A DNA stretch of 64,000 nt from Clostridium beijerinckii. GTDB taxonomy: Bacteria; Bacillota; Clostridia; Clostridiales; Clostridiaceae. The stretch covers positions 5,134,001 to 5,198,000 of the forward strand of contig NZ_CP073653.1 in the NCBI RefSeq assembly GCF_018223745.1, read 5' to 3'. Below, piece after piece: positions 19,196-27,688 of the stretch (the stretch's first letter is position 1; each line of letters starts with the position of its first letter). The notes under the pieces are model-generated. The model did no database searches. It worked only from the letters and a program-made list of their open reading frames with translations, and had not been told where the DNA came from. A program made the translations under genes and the position numbers.

Positions 19196-20230
19196 TTATT
19201 TAATCCAACCACCATCTGTACCTAAAACATATTTACTATCGTGGTCTATTATAGTTGTATTTTTTTGCATTACACCATCTTTATTGCAATAATACCACTT
19301 ACCATTATCTTGAATCCATCCTTTCTCTTTATCCCCCTCTGAATTCATATGATACCAATTTCCATCTACTTGTTTCCACTCATACTTATCATCATCAAAT
19401 GTAATGTCTGGTGTACTTTTATTAGTTAATGCTCCATCTGCATTTAATATACAATCATTACCTTTCTCACTTTTAACTGTTATACTTTTTTGCATTTTTC
19501 CATCATGATCAAAATGGTAGTATAATCCATTATCTAGTTGCCAGCTGTCAACTATTTTAATTCCTTGGTCCCCAAAATAATAATACCAATCATTACCTAT
19601 CTTTTTCCACTGTTTATGACTCTCTTTATAAGCTTCAGAGCTATCGTAAGTAACTTCTTCTCCATTAACAAGATCATATCCATGCTCACCTACAACTACG
19701 CCCTTTTCATTGAGCTTTACTTCTTTGCCAGTAAGATCTTTAACTGTTGTACCCTTTTGCATTTCACCTTTTTCATTATAATAATATATTTTACCATCTA
19801 CATCACGAACCCATCCTGTTTCTTTATCTGAATCATTACAGTAGTAAATTTTCCCATACTTAATTTTAATATGTGCTCCATATTTATTTAATTCTTCCTT
19901 CGACTTATCAGTTATATTGTCGCTAACTTGAGTTCCATCTTCATCAAGCGCTATTCCATTTTCATCAAATTTGAAACTTTTGTCATTTATCTTTAAAGTT
20001 GTATTTTTTTGCATTTCGCCATTCTCATTAAAATAGTACCATTTCCCACTAATATTAATCCAACCTGTTTCTTTTTGACCTAATCCATTATAAAAGTATA
20101 TCTTACCATTCTCTGTAATCATTCCTGTTTGAGTTTTCACTTCTGCATTTGCTGCTGTCATCCCCACTGCTAAAATACTTCCACAAACTAAAACTGCTGC
20201 AATTAGTTGATTTAATACTTTTTTCTTCAT
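19196..20230 (-). CDS. secreted protein made of cell-wall-binding (choline-binding type) repeats
   Basis: The start is the ATG at 20230, because GAGGAGG lies just before it and inside the longer upstream reading. The 344-residue protein has a clear signal peptide (MKKKVLNQLIAAVLVCGS..., cleavage likely after ANA near residue 30). It then consists almost wholly of aromatic repeats of the form GWxxxxGKWYYFNxxGxMQK, about five or six units, with spacer segments ending GEHGYDL and KYVLGTDGG. There is no catalytic domain. In such families the repeats bind wall-teichoic-acid or polysaccharide choline, or other wall polymers. The ligand here is unproven. Confidence 0.88.
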   Translation of the reverse strand: MKKKVLNQLIAAVLVCGSILAVGMTAANAEVKTQTGMITENGKIYFYNGLGQKETGWINISGKWYYFNENGEMQKNTTLKINDKSFKFDENGIALDEDGTQVSDNITDKSKEELNKYGAHIKIKYGKIYYCNDSDKETGWVRDVDGKIYYYNEKGEMQKGTTVKDLTGKEVKLNEKGVVVGEHGYDLVNGEEVTYDSSEAYKESHKQWKKIGNDWYYYFGDQGIKIVDSWQLDNGLYYHFDHDGKMQKSITVKSEKGNDCILNADGALTNKSTPDITFDDDKYEWKQVDGNWYHMNSEGDKEKGWIQDNGKWYYCNKDGVMQKNTTIIDHDSKYVLGTDGGWIK

Positions 20231-20459
20231 TAATTTATTCCTCCTCAGATAATAAATATTTAATTTGTACACTTGGTACATCACCTATAATAAACCCATT
20301 TTATATACTTTCAATGCTTTTTACATTTTTGTAATTTTCTTGTAGTATTTTATTAATAGTTATTACTTATTTAACACTTCTGTAACATTTTTGTAATACT
20401 TTGAAATGATTTTTATATACCTAAAAGGATGCTATAGATATCTAAGTTAAGAATTAGAT

Positions 20460-21863
20460 TTATAGACGGAATAAATAGAAAAATATTTCATCTTTTTTTA
20501 TTTCATATTTTAAGGAAAACATATTCTTTTGAGCTAATTCATTGCATAAATATAGTCCTAATCCAGAACTTGAAATACTTTCTTCTATATTTCCATCAAA
20601 TTCATTATATTTAATAAAAGGTTCCAATAGATTTTTAGAAATATTCTCAGGTATTAAAGAAATTTTATTTTTTATTTCAAATATAAAATCATCTTTATTT
20701 TTGTCAGATTTACTAAGAGAAATATATATTTCTTTGCCTTTTGAATATTTCAATGCATTATCAATTAAATTTAAAATTATATGCTCAATATCTTCTTTTA
20801 CAGTTAATACAGCAATTTCATCTATATTAATAATAAACTCTTTATTTAATCGTCTACACCTATCAATTAATCTATCACATATTTCTGCAATTAATATGTT
20901 AAGTTTAACCTCTTGCTTTACATCCTTTTTTTTAACACCACATCGTGAAATTTCAAGAAGCTTTTGTATAAGTTCTTTTAATTTTCCACATTCCATCATT
21001 ATTCTATTAACAGCTCTTTTTTTGAATTCTTCATCTATACTATTTAAATCTTCTTCTTTTAATATTTGAACATATCCGTATATTGAAGTAACTGGAGTCT
21101 TAAGCTCATGCGTTGCATTATTAAAAAATTCTTTCGATATATTTTCTAATTTTTTCTTTTCTTCAATCATTTCGTTAAAAGACTTAGTAACTTGTCCAAT
21201 TTCATCCTTAGATTTTACTGAAATTCTATCAACTTCTTTTCCTTCTCCATATTTTTTCATTTGTACACTAAGCTTTTTTAACGGGCTTATTATTTTATTT
21301 ATAAAATAATTTAATGCTCCTATTATTACTATTAAAAGAACAATTTGAGCTCCTATAATATTGGTCATTATATTTTTAATACTATCATAATAATCATTAT
21401 AGCTTTTTTGTATAACTAAACTTGAATCATATTTTCCATTAAGATATATAGGGTAAACATATGTACAAACCAATCCATTTTTAACATTAAATATTATTAC
21501 CGAGCTTTTTCCTTTTGAATTTTCTAATACATTATTAATACTATTTTCAAATAAGATATTACCTTTATAATCTATTGGGTTATTATTATAATCATACAGT
21601 CCCACATAGCAATCATAATTGTTATTAACTTCATACACAGTTTTATTTTTTACTTTAAGATCATCTTCAATAACCATAGCACTATATTTTAAAGTGCTTG
21701 TGCTGAACTTTCTAATATTCTCCATATCATCTTTAATATTATTCTTTATATTTGCATAATAAGTATTATATATGAAAATACTTAACCCAAAATTAAATAT
21801 AATAAGAGCAAATACAATTCCTATCATTATTTTTCCTTTTAGTGTTTTCAGCATATTCTCCAC
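20460..21863 (-). CDS. sensor histidine kinase
   Basis: The 467-residue protein has TM1 (about 10-33, IMIGIVFALIIFNFGLSIFI), an extracellular sensory region of about 130 residues and TM2 (about 168-190). These are followed by a HAMP linker, a HisKA domain with the phospho-acceptor His at about 252 (NATHELKTPVTSIYGY), and an ATPase domain with N-box NLIDNALKYSKG and G-box SSSGLGLYLC. It follows the response-regulator gene by 17 bases and forms a two-component system with it. It is encoded next to two cell-wall repeat proteins, so a wall or surface signal is plausible but inferred. The sensory domain is not recognised. Confidence 0.93.
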   Translation of the reverse strand: MENMLKTLKGKIMIGIVFALIIFNFGLSIFIYNTYYANIKNNIKDDMENIRKFSTSTLKYSAMVIEDDLKVKNKTVYEVNNNYDCYVGLYDYNNNPIDYKGNILFENSINNVLENSKGKSSVIIFNVKNGLVCTYVYPIYLNGKYDSSLVIQKSYNDYYDSIKNIMTNIIGAQIVLLIVIIGALNYFINKIISPLKKLSVQMKKYGEGKEVDRISVKSKDEIGQVTKSFNEMIEEKKKLENISKEFFNNATHELKTPVTSIYGYVQILKEEDLNSIDEEFKKRAVNRIMMECGKLKELIQKLLEISRCGVKKKDVKQEVKLNILIAEICDRLIDRCRRLNKEFIINIDEIAVLTVKEDIEHIILNLIDNALKYSKGKEIYISLSKSDKNKDDFIFEIKNKISLIPENISKNLLEPFIKYNEFDGNIEESISSSGLGLYLCNELAQKNMFSLKYEIKKDEIFFYLFRL

Positions 21864-21880
21864 TTCCTAACCTTATGCTT

Positions 21881-22609
21881 TTATCTTATTACATACCCTA
21901 CACCAAAAACTGTTTCCACTATCGAATTTTCCTTATCATCACCAAGATTTGCCCTTAACCTTCGTATATGAACATCAACAGTTCTAGTATCCCCGTAATA
22001 ATCATATCCCCAAACCTCATTTAAAAGCTGCTGTCTATTAAAGACGATCCCTTTATTCTTATATAAATAGCTCAACAAATCGAATTCTTTTCTTTTTAGC
22101 ATTATCTCTTTCCCATCTTTAATTACCGTTCTTGTATCAAAATTAATAGTGAACTCATCTTTTTTATTCTTATATCCATCGATATCATCTAAATCATTTT
22201 CTGAAACAGTACTAGATATATTCTCATGTTCATTATTAAAAATATTTTTACTTACCCTTCTAAAAATAGCATTAATTCTTGCTGTAACTTCTCTTATTTC
22301 AAAAGGCTTTGTTATGTAATCATCGGCACCTATTTCCATTCCCAATATTTTATCAATTACATCATCCCTTGCAGTAAGCATAACTATGTAACTTTTTTGG
22401 CTCATGATCTTACATAATTCAAAACCACTTATGTCTGGAAGCATTATATCTAACAAAACCAAATGAGGTTCAAATTCTTCAAAAATTTTTAACGCACTTT
22501 CCCCATTGTATGCCCCCCTAACTTCAAAATTTTCCTTTGAAAGAGCAAATTTTAAAGTATCGCTAATTGAGAATTCATCTTCTACTACTAGTATCTTCTT
22601 TTTTAACAT
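21881..22609 (-). CDS. OmpR/PhoB-family response regulator
   Basis: The start is the ATG at 22609, set by GGAGGCGTAAT; the upstream in-frame ATG at 22642 lacks a site. The 242-residue protein has a receiver domain with acidic residues VVEDE, phospho-acceptor Asp54 (LLDIMLPDI), the conserved VMLTARDD Thr and the TKPF Lys. A C-terminal winged helix has RKEFDLLSYLYKNKG and TRTVDVHIRRLRANLGD. An unusual polar insert of about 30 residues (Asn, Glu, Asp-rich) separates the two domains. It is co-transcribed with the kinase gene downstream. Likely targets include the two adjacent cell-wall repeat genes, but no repeated operator was identified. Confidence 0.95.
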   Translation of the reverse strand: MLKKKILVVEDEFSISDTLKFALSKENFEVRGAYNGESALKIFEEFEPHLVLLDIMLPDISGFELCKIMSQKSYIVMLTARDDVIDKILGMEIGADDYITKPFEIREVTARINAIFRRVSKNIFNNEHENISSTVSENDLDDIDGYKNKKDEFTINFDTRTVIKDGKEIMLKRKEFDLLSYLYKNKGIVFNRQQLLNEVWGYDYYGDTRTVDVHIRRLRANLGDDKENSIVETVFGVGYVIR

Positions 22610-22817
22610 ATTACGCCTCCAAATAATAATTATATATTTCAACTCAAATACTATCTATTACATTTTAGAGTATTACTTCATTTAATTCCAATTATATCAT
22701 AATCATAAACATTAAGAATGGCCAATCCAGTTATAAGGCTAGTCATTCCTTATTGTATCTATGATAAATCTGCTTTATAACGAATTCAGCTCTTACTGGA
22801 AGCATTTGCGTAAGTAA

Positions 22818-23078
22818 ACTGTTGATACCTGTAGAATACATAGATATGCTTTTATTATAGAGAGATTACACAGATATTGGCTGAGTCAAAAAGAAGCCAT
22901 GTATAATGATATGATACTGAATAGATAGAAGCTATGAATAACGTTTAGAACTTTATAGTTGGAAGTGATTCCAATAAAATTGTGAATTTATCAGAAAAAT
23001 TTAATCTAACAGAAACTCATACTTCTGTTTTCGGAAATTGAGATAATTCTTCAATTATCACTTGAATCATCTTAAATA
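22818..23078 (+). pseudogene. decayed 3' fragment of a wecB-like UDP-GlcNAc 2-epimerase gene
   Basis: This intergenic stretch aligns by eye with the last third of the intact wecB at 24967-26031. Reading 22822 onward gives LIPVEYIDM against IDPVGYLDM. Around 22862-22895 the DNA matches the TDSGGVQKEA codons, with a deletion of about 17 bases after CAAAAAGAAG. From 22940, translation gives NV*NFIVGSDSNKIV and then SVFGN*DNSSIIT, against NGWNVIVGSNSDKIM and SAFGSGDSSSIIT. It has several in-frame stops and frameshifts and no start, so it is not functional. It is probably the relic of a duplicated or replaced epimerase gene. Confidence 0.8.
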
Positions 23079-23125
23079 AAACTTTCTGGCACACTCTCCT
23101 TCGTAAATGATCTATAATTAATCAT

Positions 23126-23165
23126 ATAAAAAAGTTCTGATAAAAAATAAATCAGAACTTTTTAA
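23126..23165 (-). terminator. terminator after GT4 gene
   Basis: A perfect 13-bp stem AAAAAGTTCTGAT (23129-23141) with 23151-23163 has a 9-base loop and an A/T-rich tail. It lies 9 bases after the stop of the glycosyltransferase gene at 23172. Confidence 0.8.
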
Positions 23166-23171
23166 TTGATT

Positions 23172-24428
23172 TTATTGAACCGCTCTAATTCCATGTGCAA
23201 ATTTTCTGAAATTACTATCTGCACAAAAATTTTCAGTCCAAAGTAAACGGCATCTATCACGGAATTTTTGTTTTTCTTCCTCTGATATTTCCGCCATATA
23301 TTTAATTTTATTTCCAAGCTCCTCAGGATCGAAATCTTTATCCAATAACAATCCAGTTTCACCCTCTTTAACAATCTCAGCCGTACCGCCTACATTAGTC
23401 GCAATTGTTGGAATTGAAAAAGAACATGCTTCCATGATACTAACCGGTAATCCTTCTGAACTACTTGTGTTTATGAACAAATCGACTGATTCATTTTTAT
23501 AATATTCCATTAACTCGGAATTTTTAACACTCCCAGGAAAATTTGTCTCCATAAAATCAAGATTTTCTCTTGCATACTCCTTAATTTGATCCAACCCATC
23601 TCCTGCTCCAAAATGTGTCCATTTTAGATTTAATCCCGAATCTTTCAATGTTGCCAGTGACTTTGCCAATAAATCTATACGCTTTACTGGTGAAACATGG
23701 CAGCAACTCACAATTCTATATGTTAAGTCTTTTGATCCTTGCGAAGTTCCATAATCTTTTGTCCCAAGATATGCAGTTTTAATTTTATCTGAGCAATCTG
23801 GATAAAGCTCCTTTAGATAATTACTTCCATCGTCAGAACATGGATATACCGCGTCTAAATTTCTTAGGAAATAATATCTAAGTGGTATATAATTCATCGA
23901 GTTTTCATTAGCATAAAGATCATATCTATGTGTTCTACTTACTACTCTTGTAATCTTTTTACCATAAAGTTCTTTAAGTTTTATTGCCACAAAAGCAATA
24001 TCATATAACCAATAACTATATAAAGTTATCCCGCTATACTCATCCATATTATATTTTTTAATGATTTCCAAAACTTCTTTTAAAACACTGTTTGCTTTTG
24101 CTGTAAAATATGTTAAATAAGCTTTCTTTTTTATGGAGCCACTAATAGCATTGCGTTCTTCTTTATCTACACATCCATTATAATTATAAAATGGAAATAG
24201 CTTCACAGCACTAATAGGTAAACTATGCTTTATTTTTGAAGCCTTAATTTTATGTACTTCAAAGTTACTAGGAATACTTCTTGTTTGTATCGCATCATCA
24301 GCTACACTAGTTGCTATCACTATTACTTTTTCAAAAGCTTCAGAAAGCATTTTTATTTCGCCTTCTATAAATTCTTCTCCTTTATCAAAAGGAAAAACTT
24401 TAGTTAAAAGTACTAAACAGTTTTTCAT
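23172..24428 (-). CDS. GT4-family glycosyltransferase
   Basis: The start is the ATG at 24428, because GGAGGGAAAAAG precedes it; the longer upstream reading has no site. The 418-residue protein has the GT-B C-terminal domain of family 4: RIVSCCHVSPVKRIDLLAKS, THFGAGDGLDQIKEYA, and the donor-binding block SSSEGLPVSIMEACSFSIPTI with the EX7E-like acidic pair, then ATNVGGTAEIV. The N-terminus (VLLTKVFPFDKGEEFIEGEI) resembles transferases acting on surface polysaccharides. It has no membrane segment. It is monocistronic, in opposite orientation to wecB. Confidence 0.92.
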   Translation of the reverse strand: MKNCLVLLTKVFPFDKGEEFIEGEIKMLSEAFEKVIVIATSVADDAIQTRSIPSNFEVHKIKASKIKHSLPISAVKLFPFYNYNGCVDKEERNAISGSIKKKAYLTYFTAKANSVLKEVLEIIKKYNMDEYSGITLYSYWLYDIAFVAIKLKELYGKKITRVVSRTHRYDLYANENSMNYIPLRYYFLRNLDAVYPCSDDGSNYLKELYPDCSDKIKTAYLGTKDYGTSQGSKDLTYRIVSCCHVSPVKRIDLLAKSLATLKDSGLNLKWTHFGAGDGLDQIKEYARENLDFMETNFPGSVKNSELMEYYKNESVDLFINTSSSEGLPVSIMEACSFSIPTIATNVGGTAEIVKEGETGLLLDKDFDPEELGNKIKYMAEISEEEKQKFRDRCRLLWTENFCADSNFRKFAHGIRAVQ

Positions 24429-24966
24429 CTTTTTCCCTCCAGAGTTATAATCAGTATAAGAATAACATATGAAATACTTCATTTCAACAATATGAATATA
24501 AGCTTTTACTTTATAATATCACCCATATTATTTCATTTATGAATTTTATATGATAAAATAACGTTATCTGATGTCTAGCCGCTATAGCACTTACTCTTTA
24601 TGTGAGAGCCTTCTTTCAAAAGTCAGCTGAGTGATTATATAGCAATAATCCAAGTACTCACAGGGAGATGGCAAAGGACAGAACATAAAAACTTTAAATC
24701 GAAATCTTATGTTTCTAAAATATAAACTTTAGAAATTCGCTTTTGAGTGGTTTGCTTAGAAGAATCACACTAAATCAATTTTTAATTCTGCGTAAGTGTA
24801 ATATCATTCGCATACACCTAAACATTGTGGTGATTATTTTTTATAAGTTTAACTAATATTCAGATTGAGATAATTCTTATCTCAAATAAATTTCACTTGA
24901 TATTTATTTATACGTAAATATAAATAATTCACAAATAAATACCTAAAATTTAAGGAGGCCTATTAT
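24429..24966. other. divergent intergenic region upstream of wecB
   Basis: This 538-base region lies between divergent genes. A short perfect palindrome TTGAGATAA/TTATCTCAA (24865-24873 and 24877-24885, 3-base loop) lies 80 bases before wecB and could be an operator. A weak, decayed inverted repeat may span about 24575-24810 (GCACTTACTC.. against ..GCGTAAGTG). No ORF is supported. Confidence 0.4.
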
Positions 24967-26031
24967 ATGAAAGTATTAACTGTTATAGGTGCAAGACCAC
25001 AGTTCATTAAAGCCGCGACAGTATCTAATAAAATTAGAAGAAATGGAAACAGTGAAATTTTAGTACACACAGGGCAGCATTATGATAATAATATGTCCGA
25101 CATATTCTTTGAGGAGCTTGGAATTCCAAAACCAGATTATAATTTAAACATTGGTTCATCTAATCATGGGCATCAAACTGGTAGCATGTTAATATCTCTT
25201 GAAGAAATATACTTAAAAGAAAAGCCAGACATGGTTTTAGTTTATGGCGATACAAATTCAACCCTTGCAGGTAGCCTATGTGCAAGCAAATTATTAATTC
25301 CTGTAGCGCACGTTGAAGCTGGTCTTAGAAGTTTCAATAAGGCTATGCCTGAAGAGCAAAATAGAATATTAACAGACCATATATCCGATTTACTTTTCAC
25401 ACCTACTTTAACTGCTTTAAATAACTTAAAGGATGAAAATATTACAAAAGGTGTTCATAATGTCGGCGATGTAATGTATGATGCAATAAATCTCTTTAAA
25501 GAAAGAGCTAAAGATATCTCAACAATACTTGACAAACTTGATTTAGCACCAAATAGTTATATACTTTCAACAATACATCGTGCTGAAAACACTAACAGTA
25601 TTGAAAGATTATCTTCAATCATTACTGCTTTAAATAACTCTGGTAAGAGAATCATACTTCCACTACATCCTAGAACAAAGAAATTTATTGAAACTTATGA
25701 TTTGCATGTTGGAGAAAATATAAGAATTATTGATCCCGTGGGATATTTAGATATGATTTCTCTTCAGGAAAATTCTCAAAAGATAGTTACAGATAGTGGC
25801 GGAGTTCAAAAAGAAGCATACTTCTTAAAGAAACCATGTATAACTATGAGAGATGAAACTGAATGGGTTGAAACTGTAACTAACGGTTGGAACGTTATAG
25901 TTGGAAGTAATTCTGATAAGATAATGGAGGCTATAGAAAACTTCAATCCAACTGGTACTCCTGCTTCTGCATTTGGAAGTGGAGACAGTTCTTCAATAAT
26001 CACAGAAATTATTGAGAAATATTTAGGATAA
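24967..26031 (+). CDS. wecB: UDP-N-acetylglucosamine 2-epimerase (non-hydrolysing)
   Basis: The 354-residue protein carries the family landmarks in order: GARPQFIKAATVS near the N-terminus, HTGQHYDNNMSD, VYGDTNSTLAGSL, HVEAGLRSFN, MPEEQNRILTDH, STIHRAENTNS, and the C-terminal TDSGGVQKEAYFLKKPC. It converts UDP-GlcNAc to UDP-ManNAc in the cytoplasm for wall or surface polymers. Length is normal. AAGGAGGCC precedes ATG. It is one of the few plus-strand genes in the polysaccharide region and stands alone between a divergent GT4 gene and a convergent terminator. A broken second copy lies about 1.9 kb upstream. Confidence 0.96.
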   Translation: MKVLTVIGARPQFIKAATVSNKIRRNGNSEILVHTGQHYDNNMSDIFFEELGIPKPDYNLNIGSSNHGHQTGSMLISLEEIYLKEKPDMVLVYGDTNSTLAGSLCASKLLIPVAHVEAGLRSFNKAMPEEQNRILTDHISDLLFTPTLTALNNLKDENITKGVHNVGDVMYDAINLFKERAKDISTILDKLDLAPNSYILSTIHRAENTNSIERLSSIITALNNSGKRIILPLHPRTKKFIETYDLHVGENIRIIDPVGYLDMISLQENSQKIVTDSGGVQKEAYFLKKPCITMRDETEWVETVTNGWNVIVGSNSDKIMEAIENFNPTGTPASAFGSGDSSSIITEIIEKYLG

Positions 26032-26091
26032 GTATAAATCAACATATTCTAAACATTTGAAATATAAGACTTTAACAACTAAAAAATAATA

Positions 26092-26124
26092 AAAAAATGG
26101 AAGGTATTCCTTCCATTTTTTATT
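26092..26124. terminator. bidirectional terminator after wecB
   Basis: A perfect 13-bp stem AAAAAATGGAAGG (26092-26104) with 26109-26121 has a 4-base loop and T-runs on both strands. It separates convergent wecB and the O-antigen-ligase-like gene. Confidence 0.92.
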
Positions 26125-26180
26125 TGATAATATATTAATATCTGAATTATATTTTAACTTATAAACACTCGTGCTCTCTA

Positions 26181-27686
26181 TTATCCTATTCTATATTCCT
26201 TCATTGAGGATGACGATGTTGGTCTATACTCATCACTTTCCTTTTTGTAAACTTGTATACATGCTACTGCAAATCCCATAAGCATCCAATATGAAAATAC
26301 ATATGTTATAGAACTAGGTCCAAAACTCGCTGGTGCAAAAGCTATAAGGCCTGTTACAGCTGCAAAACACATTGGACTCTTTTTCTTTATTCCAATAATC
26401 ATATTTTGAATTAACAAGTATAAATAGTATATACCATAAAGCGCTAGCCCTGGTAAACCGAAGTCTCCAAGAATTTCTATTGGATAACAGTGCGGGCTAT
26501 ATATATTTCCTGTATTTCCTTGATTTTTAATATATTGTTCAACATTTCCTACTCCATAGCCTAGATAATGTTTCTCTTTTATTGTTCCTCTTAATACATC
26601 GCTTACTATTGTCCATCTAACATTAAGAGATCCATCTCCGCCTTCTTGAATTTCTTGATCCCCTAGAGCATCAAGCTTATCTGCAAGACCATTTTTCTTC
26701 TGCTCCTGACCAGATTCTGTTTGTGAAATATTCATTATCATATAACTATATTTAAAGGCCACAAAAAGAGAAATCACTAAAATTAATGGGCATACTATCC
26801 CCTTTAATCCTATCCTTTTTATATTTATTACAGAATAAATTAGATAAACTATAACTCCAAATGCAGCAGCCACAAAACCTGTTCTTGATGTTGTTATTGA
26901 AATCAACGAAAAAGCAATAATTGAAGCAATTATGCAAACTACTTTAAAAAATATGTTCTCAAATTTATATATTGCATAAAAACCAATTGGTAACAGTATT
27001 GCAAGAGTAGCCGCTAGGTTATTAGGATTAAATGAAAATGCTATAGGTCTTGCATGTATTAAATCTTGGTCACCTTTTGGTAGAAATTCAATAAATGCAT
27101 CAGCATAATGTTTAACTGGTAGCTGTCTTCCAAGAATAACTTCTATAAAACCAATCAATATTATAAGTAAAATTAGCGATGATAATATAGTAATTGTTTT
27201 TTTAATTCTTTCTCTATTAATGTTATATACCATCATGTTTACAATAAACGCAAACATCATCAAGTAGATAGCTATATACTTTATTGACAAGCTTTTATTT
27301 AACGACCATATTATACTAACACACATATATATAAACCAAAGTACATATATTGCTAATACTTTTCTATCCAAGTCCATTAAAATCTGTCTGTCTTTAAATA
27401 TTCTAAACAATGACATAAGTGTAAATATTCCCAAAACTATATGAAATAAATATACACTTTGCACTCTTGGTACATACAATGTATAGTCATAAAATGCAGA
27501 AATTAAAAGTAGTGTATAGAACATATTATATAAATCTTTATCTTTAAGAATAAAAACTACTAATATTACTACTGTCAATATGTACATTATAGATACTATA
27601 TAACTTCCATTTGCTATTCCTAAAAATCCACTAATAGCAAATATAATAGCTAAAAATATATTTCTAATTACATCTTCTCTCGTCAT
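26181..27686 (-). CDS. O-antigen ligase/polymerase (Wzy/WaaL) family membrane protein
   Basis: The 501-residue protein is polytopic, with about 11-12 hydrophobic segments from residue 8 to the C-terminus. A large extracytoplasmic loop follows the SYMIMNIS region. The C-terminal half contains the Wzy_C-type stretch LGYGVGNVEQYI..IYSPHCYPIEILGDFGLPG. Family members polymerise lipid-linked repeat units or ligate the polymer at the outer face of the membrane. Here a Wzy-like role is the simplest reading. The ribosome site lies inside the last codons of the capD-like gene (AAGGAGTAATAATG), so the two are tightly coupled. No Wzx flippase is in the window. Confidence 0.87.
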   Translation of the reverse strand: MTREDVIRNIFLAIIFAISGFLGIANGSYIVSIMYILTVVILVVFILKDKDLYNMFYTLLLISAFYDYTLYVPRVQSVYLFHIVLGIFTLMSLFRIFKDRQILMDLDRKVLAIYVLWFIYMCVSIIWSLNKSLSIKYIAIYLMMFAFIVNMMVYNINRERIKKTITILSSLILLIILIGFIEVILGRQLPVKHYADAFIEFLPKGDQDLIHARPIAFSFNPNNLAATLAILLPIGFYAIYKFENIFFKVVCIIASIIAFSLISITTSRTGFVAAAFGVIVYLIYSVINIKRIGLKGIVCPLILVISLFVAFKYSYMIMNISQTESGQEQKKNGLADKLDALGDQEIQEGGDGSLNVRWTIVSDVLRGTIKEKHYLGYGVGNVEQYIKNQGNTGNIYSPHCYPIEILGDFGLPGLALYGIYYLYLLIQNMIIGIKKKSPMCFAAVTGLIAFAPASFGPSSITYVFSYWMLMGFAVACIQVYKKESDEYRPTSSSSMKEYRIG

Positions 27687-27688
27687 TA

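Noticed and set aside
23089..23104. TGGCACACTCTCCTTC as a sigma-54 promoter
   Set aside because: The -12 element (TTGC) is missing at the required spacing and no gene lies in the right direction at a normal distance.
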